Source: DAOUAE01 sp034433795 (GTDB taxonomy: Bacteria > Chloroflexota > UBA6077 > FW602-bin22 > DAOUAE01). Taken from it: 39,450 bases of DNA. Shown here in pieces: positions 7,783-15,925 of this stretch (positions are counted from its first letter, which is position 1; every line of letters begins with the position of its first letter). The DNA lies in assembly GCA_034433795.1 (NCBI GenBank), contig DAOUAE010000070.1:1-39450 (forward strand), in the 5' to 3' direction. The translations under genes and the position numbers were made by a program. A model generated the notes under the pieces. That model searched no databases, was not told where the DNA came from, and saw nothing but the letters and a program-made list of their open reading frames with translations.

Positions 7783-8328
7783 ATGTCCAGCCATGGCGTT
7801 ATGGAGGAAATGCTCATTTACCTGCGTCGGATTGCCGAGGCCCTTGAGCGAATCGAGGCGCGTCTCCAGCCGGCTTCATCTCCTTCTCTGGCGGAAGTAT
7901 CCAGCGCCATTGAGGAGCTCAGCACGGTTCAGGTGACTGAGGTCGAGCAGGAACAGACAGGGACGCCTCAGGCCGCGACGGCTTCCGATATGCTGATTCG
8001 GTGGCTGCAAGGTCGGAACATAACAGTGCGCAGCTACCGGGTCCTCCCCTCTCAGGAGGAATCGCTGGATTGGTTTGCGCGGTTCCTGGGAGAACGTTTC
8101 GATAACCTGCGACCCTTCTATGAGGAATGGAAAAAGGCTATCAACCGGCGGTGGCAGTGGTTCAAGATCCATATGAAGGATTTTCCTCCAGCCCAGATCA
8201 GCGATATCGTGCAATTCGCTTATCGGCTTCATGAATACGCCATACTGGAGAGCTTCGTTTATTCGAAGAGCTCGCGCGCGCTCTCAGCGAGTGTCGTGAT
8301 GCTGCCTGATATCATCAATATTGACTGA
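7783..8328 (+). CDS. Unassigned protein between cas6 and cas10
   Basis: The 181-residue protein is not recognised with certainty. Residues 1-30 form an amphipathic helix (MEEMLIYLRRIAEALERIEA). An acidic, Ser/Thr/Gln-rich linker extends to about residue 65. A compact helical C-terminal domain follows, rich in Trp and aromatic residues (LDWFARFLGERFDNLRPFYE, NRRWQWFKIHMKDFPPAQI, LHEYAILESFVYSKSS). The protein stops abruptly at MLPDIINID, which reads as mid-domain, so it may be a truncated version of a longer family. It lies on moderately AT-rich DNA between cas6 and cas10 on the operon strand, with a short intergenic gap on each side. A role as an accessory or immune-linked gene is possible but unproven. 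Confidence 0.65.
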   Translation: MSSHGVMEEMLIYLRRIAEALERIEARLQPASSPSLAEVSSAIEELSTVQVTEVEQEQTGTPQAATASDMLIRWLQGRNITVRSYRVLPSQEESLDWFARFLGERFDNLRPFYEEWKKAINRRWQWFKIHMKDFPPAQISDIVQFAYRLHEYAILESFVYSKSSRALSASVVMLPDIINID

Positions 8329-8442
8329 TAAATGCTCAATTATGTCTAGAGAAAAACGAACAGATGGCTGGAGGTCGAAGACTATTCGTCTATGGCTTCA
8401 ATCTCGTGTATGGAGAATAAGTCTTCCAAGGAGGCATGAGGA

Positions 8443-10050
8443 ATGGACGATTACGTACTGATGGCAGGGGATGTCGATGCCATTCGGGAATATGTGTTCG
8501 AAACCTCATCCCTGCCTCAGATCCGTGGGGGGAGTGAGCTGCTTCAGAGATGCGAGGGAGAAATTCGCCGGAAAGAGGGTTCCATGTACAAAGTCCTCTA
8601 CTGTGCGGGCGGGAGCTTCCTGCTTCAGGTACCATCCGAGCAGGCTGAGGCGATCCGCCGGGAGATCGAAGAGATCTATCGCAAGGAGACTCTTGTTGCC
8701 ACCGTGACCGTTGTCTATGAGCAAAACAGACCCCCATCGGGAGACCCTCAGCCGGAGGGCTCCTGGGCGAGGCGGATCCAGAGCGCAGCGGGAGATGTTC
8801 CGCTCGATGGCGGCTTCGCTCAGCGTCTGCTTTTCCTGAACGCCCGCGTTCGGGAGGCCAAACTGGGCAAGACCGCGGCGCCCTTCTACGAGGCCATGCC
8901 CTTCGGCAAGCGCTGTGAGCGCTGCGGCAAACGCATGGCCGGTGAGCGCGAAGGGATAGAGAATGGGAAGGCCCTGTGCGTCGTCTGCAAACTTCGGGAT
9001 GAGAAAGGGCGAAGGAAGAGCAAGGGAGAAATTCGCGGAAAATTCAATGAGGAATTCTGGGCTCAATATGGGAAGAGCCGAAAAGGCGAGCAACCTGAGG
9101 ATCTGGATCATCTGATAGCCAGTGCCCGCCGCAAGTATCTGGCTTTTTTCTACGCGGACGGCAATGATATCGGTGGCCTGCTCCAGAAGATCCGGAGCCC
9201 GGAGCAATACATGCAGGTTTCCGAGGCTCTCGAGCAGGGGACAAAGCAGGCTCTCTTTGACAGCCTGGAAGCCGTTTGTGGTCTGGCTCTGGAGCGTGAC
9301 GCTGAGGAAGGTTGGTGGCCCTTCGACATTGTGAACATCGGCGGGGATGATGTCACTGTCCTCATCCAAGCCGGGTATGCGTGGGATATCGCCGTAGAGT
9401 TTCTGGGACGCTTCGAAAGCGAGGTCAGACGCCGTCTCCCAAAGAACCTGGCCTGGAAGCCCACAGCCTCCTGTGGCATCGCCATCGCCGACGTGAAATA
9501 TCCCATCCGTTACCTGGAACGCTTGGCCACTGATCTGCTGAAGAAGACCAAGAAACGTGCGAAAGAGAACGCGGATAATCCGAAGAGCGTGATCGATTTC
9601 CTCTGGCTTCCATCTCCCGTGGCCAGCGACAGAGTCGAGCCGTTGATGGAAGTCTACCGGTCGAGGGAATGGACCGAACTGATTGCCCGTCCCTACACGC
9701 TGGAAGAAGCCCGGGAAATCCGGGACCTGATCTCACAAATCTGTCGGTGGCCTCGAACTACCCGTCACCGCTGGACAGAGGCCCTGGAGAAGGGCGTTCT
9801 TCAGTCTCTGAACTTCATCCAGTACGATCTCGCGCGGGAGCGAGGAGGCGCGGAGAAGATCGAGACGCTGGAGCAATTGGGGGATCTACTGAGCAAGCGT
9901 GGGGGGAAATCTATCGCGGGCCTTCCCATCTGGCACCGAATCCCCAAAGATCAAGAGCCCATCTGGCGTACGCCGCTCCTCGATGTCCTGGAGCTGGCCG
10001 AGTTGCACGCCATGCGGCCGGACGTGGAAGAGGAGGAAGAACGGGCATGA
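8443..10050 (+). CDS. cas10: Type III Cas10, HD-less, with intact GGDD cyclase motif
   Basis: Cas10 is the large subunit of type III effector complexes; on target-RNA binding its palm domain makes cyclic oligoadenylates. The 535-residue protein starts directly with the first palm-like domain (LMAGDVDAIREYVFE, PQIRGGSELL). It has no N-terminal HD nuclease, so target-activated DNase activity is not expected. A four-Cys zinc site follows at C158, C161, C179 and C182 (CERCGKRM, CVVC). The second palm carries FFYADGNDIGG (D239, D242) and VNIGGDDVTVLI (GGDD at 300-303), with all metal-binding acids present. Absence of HD plus a neighbouring csx10 fits subtype III-D. The start ATG follows AAGGAGG. 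Its stop overlaps the next cas7 start (ATGA), indicating coupled translation. Confidence 0.93.
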   Translation: MDDYVLMAGDVDAIREYVFETSSLPQIRGGSELLQRCEGEIRRKEGSMYKVLYCAGGSFLLQVPSEQAEAIRREIEEIYRKETLVATVTVVYEQNRPPSGDPQPEGSWARRIQSAAGDVPLDGGFAQRLLFLNARVREAKLGKTAAPFYEAMPFGKRCERCGKRMAGEREGIENGKALCVVCKLRDEKGRRKSKGEIRGKFNEEFWAQYGKSRKGEQPEDLDHLIASARRKYLAFFYADGNDIGGLLQKIRSPEQYMQVSEALEQGTKQALFDSLEAVCGLALERDAEEGWWPFDIVNIGGDDVTVLIQAGYAWDIAVEFLGRFESEVRRRLPKNLAWKPTASCGIAIADVKYPIRYLERLATDLLKKTKKRAKENADNPKSVIDFLWLPSPVASDRVEPLMEVYRSREWTELIARPYTLEEAREIRDLISQICRWPRTTRHRWTEALEKGVLQSLNFIQYDLARERGGAEKIETLEQLGDLLSKRGGKSIAGLPIWHRIPKDQEPIWRTPLLDVLELAELHAMRPDVEEEEERA

Positions 10051-10709
10051 ACGAGCTGGACCTCAGTCTGACCATCGCGCTGGACACCGCCTTCCATACC
10101 ACCGGCAACCTCCGCCGCCTGGGAGTGGATAAGGCTCTAGCCCGGACCGCAGAGGGAGTGCCGGTTCTTCCGGCCACCACCCTTAAGGGCTTCCTGCGGG
10201 AGAAGGCGGAGGTTCTCTTGCGCACCTGGGAACATCCGGTGTGCCTCGGACCCGAGCCAGATCAGATGTGCAGGGGCCCGGATCTCTGCCTGATCTGCCG
10301 GGTGTTCGGCAATCCTCGACAGCCCTCTCCGCTTCGTTTCAGCGACGGCCGTCTGATCAGCGCGGAGGAAACCCTCGTGGTGCGGGCGGGCGTGGCCATC
10401 AGCCGTCACCGAAGGGCGGCCTTCCCCCAGCGGTTGTTCTCTGTGGAGACTGCCCCGTCGCTTCCCACCCGATGGCATGCCCGATGTTATGGCTATTTCC
10501 CTAGCCCGGACGCCGCCTGGGAAGCGGCCGCGCTGATTGCCCTGGCGGCCCGCTGGGGGATCGCTATCGGGGGCGGCAGGACCCGCGGGCTGGGCTGGAT
10601 CCGGAAGATCGAGATGGAGACCCGAATCGACGGTGAGCCCCTTCCGGAGACAGCGCTGGTGGGGATCTGGCGGGCCTGGTGGGAGGGAGCCCATGTGGCT
10701 CAAGATTAA
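10047..10709 (+). CDS. cas7: Cas7-type RAMP subunit 1 (Csm3-like)
   Basis: Cas7 proteins form the backbone of the effector complex on crRNA and, in type III, cut target RNA at 6-nt intervals. The 220-residue protein is an RRM-fold RAMP with LPATTLKGFLREKAE (the IPGSSLKG-type signature) at about residues 41-55 and the Csm3 hallmark CLICRVFG. A C-terminal glycine-rich loop is IGGGRTRGLGWI. D28 in LGVDKAL lies in the loop where Csm3 has its catalytic Asp, so this subunit may be cleavage-competent. The start is the ATG overlapping the cas10 stop by 4 bp; a longer frame upstream is only a shadow inside cas10. It overlaps csx10 by 17 bp. Confidence 0.88.
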   Translation: MNELDLSLTIALDTAFHTTGNLRRLGVDKALARTAEGVPVLPATTLKGFLREKAEVLLRTWEHPVCLGPEPDQMCRGPDLCLICRVFGNPRQPSPLRFSDGRLISAEETLVVRAGVAISRHRRAAFPQRLFSVETAPSLPTRWHARCYGYFPSPDAAWEAAALIALAARWGIAIGGGRTRGLGWIRKIEMETRIDGEPLPETALVGIWRAWWEGAHVAQD

Positions 10710-11916
10710 ACCGCAGGAGCCCCTGCTCCTGGGCGACATCCGGCCGGATGCCCAGTTTCTGCCATGCCGGATATATATCCCCGGCCGCATCCTGCGAGGG
10801 GCATGGGCGGAATGGCTGCTGCGTCAGGGCGCGTCGTCTGAAACCATCCTCCAGCAGGTCGCCCGGCTGCGCATCGGGAACTTCTTCCCCGCTGCCGAAG
10901 ATCCGGGGTTGTGCTATGCACTTCCCCTGCCCGTGAGCGCCGTGGAATGCAAGCGTGAGGGCGGATTCGCCACCGAGCCCCACCGGGACCGCAGGGGGCA
11001 CGGCATCGTGGACACTCTCCTCCCCTATCTGGCCTATCGCCTGCTGGAACGACAGGAAGCCCGCTTCCCTGTTCCCTTCTCGGTCCGCTGCGTGCAATGC
11101 GGAGATCGCATGGAGCCGGTTAGCAGTTTTTATGCCGTCTATGACGTGCGTGGGGAAAAGCGCCATGCGATGTTCCGCCCCCGCTTTCACGTTCAGACCA
11201 AAGTCGCCCTCAGCCGTCATCGCCGGGCGGCCACGGAGAGCATGCTGTATACCCCCTCGGCTCTCGGCCCATATACGCCTGGCCCTATGGGGAACGGCCG
11301 GAGCTGGCTGGTGTTCGTGGGGCGGATCCTCCCCGTCCGCGACGGGGACGGAGAGGCCGTGGCGCTCTTCCGCGAGGCCCTGTCCCGCATGGCCGTCGGT
11401 GCCATGCACACCCGGGGCTATGGCCGGGTCTCGGTAGAAGATGCGGAGGGACGTCTGCCCCCGCTCGACCAGCGCTTGAGGGCCTTCAACGAGACCCTGA
11501 GGCGCGTGTGGGTGGACATCCGCTCTCTGGCCCTGAGTCCGGAGGCCGTGCCTCGCGGGCCGGAAGGGATTTATTTCTCCGTCGATCTGCTGGCCCCCGG
11601 GATCTTCCGGGATCCAGATGGCATTCCTGCGCTGACACCGGTGCTGACGCTTGGGGGCCGGACGCTGGAGCCCATCCTCTGGATGACCCGCCCGGACATC
11701 GCCAGCGGCTGGTCCACCGCCTGGGGCCTGCCCAAGCCAGCCCAGCTGGCCGCCCGCATGGGCAGCGTCTATGTTTACCGGTGGGATGGCCCGCAGGACG
11801 GCCTTCTGGCAGCGCTGGAAGCTCTGGAGCGGGAGGGGATCGGCGAGCGCCGCGATGAGGGGTTCGGCGAGTGTCTGGTCTGCCACCCATTCCATCTGGA
11901 GGTGGAGGAGAGGTGA
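10693..11916 (+). CDS. csx10: Csx10-like RAMP (Cas5 equivalent of subtype III-D)
   Basis: Csx10 caps the 5' end of the crRNA in III-D complexes in place of Cas5/Csm4. The 407-residue protein has RAMP features at both ends. The N-terminus is MWLKIKPQEPLLLGDIRPD with YIPGRILRGAWAEWLL in the crRNA-binding helix position. ALSRHRRAATESMLYTP and GAMHTRGYGRVSV close the first fold. A second half ends with the Gly-rich ERRDEGFGECLVC, the R-x-EGFG ending typical of Csx10. A CVQC pair near residue 136 may bind metal. It overlaps the cas7 before it and the small-subunit gene after it. The length of about 400 residues, with two RAMP folds, favours Csx10 over Csm4 or Cmr3. Confidence 0.8.
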   Translation: MWLKIKPQEPLLLGDIRPDAQFLPCRIYIPGRILRGAWAEWLLRQGASSETILQQVARLRIGNFFPAAEDPGLCYALPLPVSAVECKREGGFATEPHRDRRGHGIVDTLLPYLAYRLLERQEARFPVPFSVRCVQCGDRMEPVSSFYAVYDVRGEKRHAMFRPRFHVQTKVALSRHRRAATESMLYTPSALGPYTPGPMGNGRSWLVFVGRILPVRDGDGEAVALFREALSRMAVGAMHTRGYGRVSVEDAEGRLPPLDQRLRAFNETLRRVWVDIRSLALSPEAVPRGPEGIYFSVDLLAPGIFRDPDGIPALTPVLTLGGRTLEPILWMTRPDIASGWSTAWGLPKPAQLAARMGSVYVYRWDGPQDGLLAALEALEREGIGERRDEGFGECLVCHPFHLEVEER

Positions 11917-12359
11917 GCCGGTTTACCGATGATCCGAAGCGGAACGCCCAGATCTTGCGAGCGCTCAGGGAGAAAGAAGAGGATCTGGTGCGCAAAGCGG
12001 AGAGGCTAGCCCGAAGCCTCGCTGGAGATGGGAAACGGCCGCGCGACAAAGAGCGCCAGCTGCGCAACATTCAGGAGGTTGCCGAACAGAGCGCCTCCTG
12101 GGCGGAGATAGAGCTATTCATCCGGTATCAGGCCGCGCGCAAAGAGATCTCCGTGGTATGGGCGGATGAGGCGATTCAAGAGCTTAAAGGTTTGGAAGAG
12201 ATCGCTGGGAGCATCGTGAGCACCGCAGATGAACCGTTGATTCGGAGAGTTCATCTGGAGATGGTCCGCCGCGTCCTGGGTTATACCGTGCGCTGGCATG
12301 TGTGGCACGTAGAAGGAGAGCCGCATCTACAGCAGGCGAAACAGGGAGGTGCTGGATGA
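11913..12359 (+). CDS. cas11: Small all-helical subunit, Cas11-like (type III)
   Basis: The 148-residue protein is predicted to be almost all helical, with charged amphipathic stretches (ILRALREKEEDLVRKAERLA, IQEVAEQSASWAEIELFIRY, EPLIRRVHLEMVRRVLGYTV). Size, helicity and position between csx10 and a cas7 fit the type III small subunit (Cas11/Csm2-type), which lines the belly of the complex beside the target RNA. No sequence signature proves this, as small subunits diverge strongly. The start is GTG at 11913, overlapping the csx10 stop (GTGA); its own stop overlaps the next cas7 start (ATGA). The 102-residue helical protein at 15620 is an alternative candidate for the same role. Confidence 0.6.
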   Translation: MSRFTDDPKRNAQILRALREKEEDLVRKAERLARSLAGDGKRPRDKERQLRNIQEVAEQSASWAEIELFIRYQAARKEISVVWADEAIQELKGLEEIAGSIVSTADEPLIRRVHLEMVRRVLGYTVRWHVWHVEGEPHLQQAKQGGAG

Positions 12360-13243
12360 GCGGGTTCGCCGAGTTCCGGAACCGCACATGGATTCGCGCC
12401 ACGCTGGAGATGCAGACGGCCCTGGCGGTTGGCAGCCGTCTCTCGCTGGATCCCATAGGGACCGATATGCCAGTCATCAAAGACCCCGAAGACCGGCCGT
12501 TCATTCCGGGCTCCTCGCTCAAAGGCGTGGTGCGCTTTCAGGTTGAGCGCGTTCTGCGGGCATTGAATCGAAAGCCTCACCTATGGGCATGCGATCCCTT
12601 TGATGACCCTTGTATTCCGGCAACTCGGGGGGATGTGAAACATAGCGAACAGAAGTCGAAAGAAGATCTCTGGAAAGACGCAATGAAGGAAAAGAAAGAA
12701 GTCCTGAAGAAGAACACGCAGCACGTGCACAGCACCGATGAGATCTTCACGGAGTCTCTGATACGCTACAGCTGCACTGCTTGCCGCCTTTTTGGCTCCC
12801 CCTGGCTGGCCGGGCGGGTGGCCTTCAAGGACGCCTATCTGGCGAACGGGGCAGATCTGCCCGTCATGACCCAGATCCGTGATGGCGTGGGCATCGATCG
12901 GGATCTGGGAGCCGCCCGCTCGGGCGTCAAATACGACTTTGAGACTGTGGTCCCTGGCGCCCGGTTCAGCATCGAACTTGTGGCCGAGAACCTGGAGGAC
13001 TGGGAGCTGGGGTTCCTTCTCGCTGTGCTTCGGCCGTGGAAAGAAGGCGCCATCGCCATCGGTGGTAAATCCACCCGGGGGCCCGGCTGGGGCGTGCTGA
13101 AAGAGGTTCGAATCTATCAGGTGGAGCGGAATAACCTTCTGGATTACCTGACCACCGGTCAGAGGGTCAGCCGCGAGGAAAACGAACTGGTCGAAGCGTT
13201 CCAGCGCCAGCGGCAGGCGTGGGAGGAGGGTGGCCATGCATAA
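12356..13243 (+). CDS. cas7: Cas7-type RAMP subunit 2 (Csm3-like)
   Basis: The 295-residue protein shows the most canonical Csm3 features in the cluster. GTDMPVIKDPEDRPFIPGSS leads into LKGVVRFQVERVL, and D37 sits where Csm3 carries the catalytic Asp for target-RNA cleavage. The Csm3 hallmark YSCTACRLFGSPWLAGRVAF is present, as is the C-terminal glycine loop AIGGKSTRGPGWG. A charged insertion at about residues 90-130 (KSKEDLWKDAMKEKKEVLKK) is longer than in typical Csm3 and may be the thumb or an added contact. The start is the ATG that overlaps the small-subunit stop by 4 bp; the upstream open frame lies inside that gene. The 3' end overlaps the next cas7 by 8 bp. Confidence 0.92.
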   Translation: MSGFAEFRNRTWIRATLEMQTALAVGSRLSLDPIGTDMPVIKDPEDRPFIPGSSLKGVVRFQVERVLRALNRKPHLWACDPFDDPCIPATRGDVKHSEQKSKEDLWKDAMKEKKEVLKKNTQHVHSTDEIFTESLIRYSCTACRLFGSPWLAGRVAFKDAYLANGADLPVMTQIRDGVGIDRDLGAARSGVKYDFETVVPGARFSIELVAENLEDWELGFLLAVLRPWKEGAIAIGGKSTRGPGWGVLKEVRIYQVERNNLLDYLTTGQRVSREENELVEAFQRQRQAWEEGGHA

Positions 13244-14183
13244 GACCCGCTACAACGCGCTGCGTCTGAAACTGCGCCTGAGTCCAAAAGGGCCCCTGCT
13301 TATCAAGGCAGGCGGTATCTCGGCCAACCCGTCTCTGCCCGACATGCAGTTCGTCCGCACCTTCCACCCAGAGAAAGGGGAGACGGTTTACATCCCCGGC
13401 TCTTCGCTCAAAGGCGTGGTGCGCGGGTTTGTGGAGAAGGCGCTGCGGACTCTTGATGTCTCAAATCAGCCGGGTCCGTCTCCAATCAAACAATGGAAGT
13501 GGGCGTGTGCGACTTTCGAGGCCAAACAGGAGGAAGGTCATGACAAGTGGAACTGCCCCCAATTCCTGAACGAATTGACGCCTAAGAATGGGGAGCTCTT
13601 CAGCTATGAGATTTACGCCAACTCCTGCGGCGCCTGCCGCATCTTCGGTCACACCCGTTTGAGAGGACGCGCCGCTTTTATGGACCTTCTCCCGGTGACC
13701 GGCATCAAAACCGAAATCCGCTACGGAGTGGCCATCTCGCGCCTTAGCCATGCGGTGGGGGCCGGTCCCTTTGAGATGGAAATCGCCGTGGCGGGTGCTT
13801 TCGAGGGTCAGCTCGTGCTGGAGAACTTCGAGCTCTGGCAGCTGGGACTCCTTGTCCTGGCCCTCGAGAGCATGAACCAGGGGCTGGTCAAGATGGGGTT
13901 CGGCAAGAACCGGGGCTTTGGCGAGGTGCAGGCGGAGGTCGTGGAGGCTGTGCTGGATGAGCTGATCTCCGGCGCTCAGGATACAGTCTGGCGGGGCCTG
14001 GGAGCCTTCACCAGCGACCAGGAGGTCCAGAGCTACCGTCTGTGCGAGCCCCACCGGATCGAAGGGATGCCCGCGCCAGGGCGCTCGGAGGTCGTGGGGT
14101 TCTATGCCCGCCGGGTGTATGGCCCGGAGACATGGCGTCAGGCCGCCCGCCGCATTATGGACCAGGCCCTGACCGTCGCGTAG
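13236..14183 (+). CDS. cas7: Cas7-type RAMP subunit 3 (Csm3-like)
   Basis: The 315-residue RAMP has PSLPDMQFVRTFHPEKGETV with D36 in the catalytic-loop position, VYIPGSSLKGVVRGFVEKAL, the hallmark NSCGACRIFGHTRLRGRAAF, and a C-terminal glycine loop MGFGKNRGFGEV. A tail of about 70 residues after the core is distinctive to this copy. ATG at 13236 is preferred over the in-frame GTG at 13230 because GGAGGAGGG lies 5 nt upstream. It overlaps the previous cas7 by 8 bp and is followed 9 bp later by the csx19-like gene. It is clearly paralogous to the preceding subunit, but divergence is high, which suggests each copy holds a fixed position in the complex. Confidence 0.9.
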   Translation: MHKTRYNALRLKLRLSPKGPLLIKAGGISANPSLPDMQFVRTFHPEKGETVYIPGSSLKGVVRGFVEKALRTLDVSNQPGPSPIKQWKWACATFEAKQEEGHDKWNCPQFLNELTPKNGELFSYEIYANSCGACRIFGHTRLRGRAAFMDLLPVTGIKTEIRYGVAISRLSHAVGAGPFEMEIAVAGAFEGQLVLENFELWQLGLLVLALESMNQGLVKMGFGKNRGFGEVQAEVVEAVLDELISGAQDTVWRGLGAFTSDQEVQSYRLCEPHRIEGMPAPGRSEVVGFYARRVYGPETWRQAARRIMDQALTVA

Positions 14184-14192
14184 GAGATAGCC

Positions 14193-14633
14193 ATGGGGGA
14201 GAGGGAGAAAGGCTATGTCTATGCCCTGAAGGGTTCCCCAGAGGCCCTGACAGACCGGGCGGCTGCGCTCGGCGAACCCCTCGTCCACTGGACCGTCGAT
14301 GGGGCCCGCTTCCTGATGGGTGCCGGGGTCCCTGCGGACTGGAAGGAGCAGGGGGCCCTGTTCGGCCCCCAGGGCGAGCTGCGCTGGTGGCGGGAGGGCG
14401 AACAGCACCGGGCCCTCCTGCTCACCGATCACCCCATCGAGGGCCTTCGCCCGGTGGCCGGGGAATGGACCGTCGATCTCCAGGAAGTGGACCTGCAGGA
14501 TCTTGCCGAGCCGCGGGTGAAGCCGAACTTCGAGCGCTATCCTCATGGTTTAACGAAAGGCCGTTTGGAAATCCGGGTTTACTATCGGGACGGCACGCCC
14601 GTTTTCATCAGCCCGCGCCGGCTCAAAGAATGA
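14193..14633 (+). CDS. csx19: Csx19-like III-D accessory protein
   Basis: The 146-residue protein contains LFGPQGELRWWREGEQHRAL, which resembles the iFG..rElrwwR stretch that I associate with the Csx19 family, a protein of unknown biochemical role found in III-D loci. The rest has alternating beta-strand-like segments (YVYALKGSPEALTDRAAALG, WTVDGARFLMGAG, GRLEIRVYYRDGTPVFI). No catalytic motif is visible. Position between two cas7 genes, and csx10 in the same operon, support the assignment more strongly than sequence alone. The start ATG follows AGGAGA by 6 nt. Confidence 0.6.
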   Translation: MGEREKGYVYALKGSPEALTDRAAALGEPLVHWTVDGARFLMGAGVPADWKEQGALFGPQGELRWWREGEQHRALLLTDHPIEGLRPVAGEWTVDLQEVDLQDLAEPRVKPNFERYPHGLTKGRLEIRVYYRDGTPVFISPRRLKE

Positions 14634-14645
14634 GGAGGGATAACA

Positions 14646-15620
14646 ATGCCCGATCGCGCGCAAGCCGAACCCAAGCCCTTCTTCTGGATCCGTCTCGAGG
14701 GCCGACCTCAGAAGAAGGTGCCGCCTGGCCATGAGCGGTTTCGGGATCTGAGCGGGTGGATGGGGCTGGAGATCGAAGTGGTCTCGGACTACCTCTATGT
14801 GGGCAGTGGACAGCTGGAGTTGCGCTCGATTCAGGGGCGTGAGCAGGCCTGTTACGCCTTCGCCCGCCGGAATGGTGCCATGATCATTCCCGGCACCAGC
14901 ATCAAGGGTGCCATCCGAAGTGTCGTGGAGGCGATTTCGAACTCGTGCGTGCGGATCGCGGCCAGGGAGGAACAGGTGCCCAGCAGTGCTCATAAAGGGT
15001 GTGAGTATAAAGAGGCTCAGGAGACCCTCTGTCCGGCGTGCCGGCTCTTCGGCACCACGGGATACCGGGGCCGGGTGCATTTCGCCGACGCCGTGCCTGT
15101 CGGCGAGGTGCGGACCGAGATCATTAAGATCGCGGATCTCTGGCCGCCTCAACAGATCAAAGGCCGCAAGTTCTATCAGAGCAAGGCGTTCCAGAAGCTG
15201 GATCTGAAGCCCGCCAAGAATCACCGCTTCCTTGAAGCGGTGCCGAAGGGCGCCCGCTTTCAGACCACCCTTTTCTTTGAAAACCTCCAGGAGGAAGAGC
15301 TGGGACTGCTCGCGCGCGCTTTGGGTCTGGACCAGCATCCCGAGGATCCCCAGAGGGTGGTCTTCGCTTTCCCGGTGAAACTGGGAGGGGCCAAGCCGCG
15401 CTGCCTGGGCGGGGTGCGGCTCACGCCGAAGCGCATCCGCCTGTTGGAAGGGGGCCCCGGGCTCTTATCCGCGCTGCTGGCGGGCGAAGGCTCCAGCGGG
15501 GTGAAGCCGCTTCTGGTGCGGTTTCTCGCCCATAGGGAATCGCTAGACTCGGAAGCGTGGAAGCGCTTCCGCCAGGAGGCTAGGGCGAAGAACGAATCCT
15601 GCCCGCGGGAGGTGTATTGA
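14646..15620 (+). CDS. cas7: Cas7-type RAMP subunit 4 (Csm5-like or terminal Cas7)
   Basis: The 324-residue RAMP has MIIPGTSIKGAIRSVVEAIS, the hallmark LCPACRLFGTTGYRGRVHF and late segments VKLGGAKPRCLGGVRLTPKR in the glycine-loop position. Unlike the other three copies, the segment before IPGTS (SGQLELRSIQGREQACYAFA) has no Asp in the catalytic-loop position, so it is probably not a cleavage subunit. That, and being the last RAMP of the operon, make a Csm5-like 3'-end role plausible. A basic insertion near residues 175-200 (IKGRKFYQSKAFQKLDLKPA) is unusual. The start ATG follows GAGGAGG; the stop overlaps the next gene start (TGATG). Confidence 0.86.
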   Translation: MPDRAQAEPKPFFWIRLEGRPQKKVPPGHERFRDLSGWMGLEIEVVSDYLYVGSGQLELRSIQGREQACYAFARRNGAMIIPGTSIKGAIRSVVEAISNSCVRIAAREEQVPSSAHKGCEYKEAQETLCPACRLFGTTGYRGRVHFADAVPVGEVRTEIIKIADLWPPQQIKGRKFYQSKAFQKLDLKPAKNHRFLEAVPKGARFQTTLFFENLQEEELGLLARALGLDQHPEDPQRVVFAFPVKLGGAKPRCLGGVRLTPKRIRLLEGGPGLLSALLAGEGSSGVKPLLVRFLAHRESLDSEAWKRFRQEARAKNESCPREVY

Positions 15621-15925
15621 TGACCCGGGAGGAGCAGATCGCCCTGGCCCAGCGCATCGCCCAGGCGCTGCCCGAGGTCACCCGCAACGAGTGGATGCGC
15701 TGGCTGCAAATGGCAGAGAGCTATGGCCTGGAGAAAGCGATCCAGTATGCCGAGCGCGTGGCGCGAGACATTACCGTCCGACCGGCTATTCAGCGATCCA
15801 ATCGCCTGATTGCCAAGATCATGAGAGACTACAAACACGTGTTCAGGAATGTGCCGCCAGATGAGCAGAGGTGGATTTTAGGATGGGTATCGTGGTGGCT
15901 ATCAATAAACTACTCGGGCGTGTAA
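15620..15925 (+). CDS. Small helical protein of the III-D operon
   Basis: The 101-residue protein is not recognised. It appears to be all helical, with MTREEQIALAQRIAQALPEV, WMRWLQMAESYGLEKAIQYA and NRLIAKIMRDYKHVFRNVPP, and it is rich in Trp and Arg. It starts at ATG 15620, overlapping the preceding RAMP stop, and its 3' end overlaps the PIN gene by 43 bp. Coupling to the last RAMP suggests a role in or near the effector complex. It could be a second small-subunit-like protein, or the true Cas11 with the 148-residue protein doing something else. Its composition changes from GC-rich at the 5' end to AT-rich toward the PIN gene, so its native C-terminus may have been altered where the PIN segment joined. 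Confidence 0.65.
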   Translation: MTREEQIALAQRIAQALPEVTRNEWMRWLQMAESYGLEKAIQYAERVARDITVRPAIQRSNRLIAKIMRDYKHVFRNVPPDEQRWILGWVSWWLSINYSGV

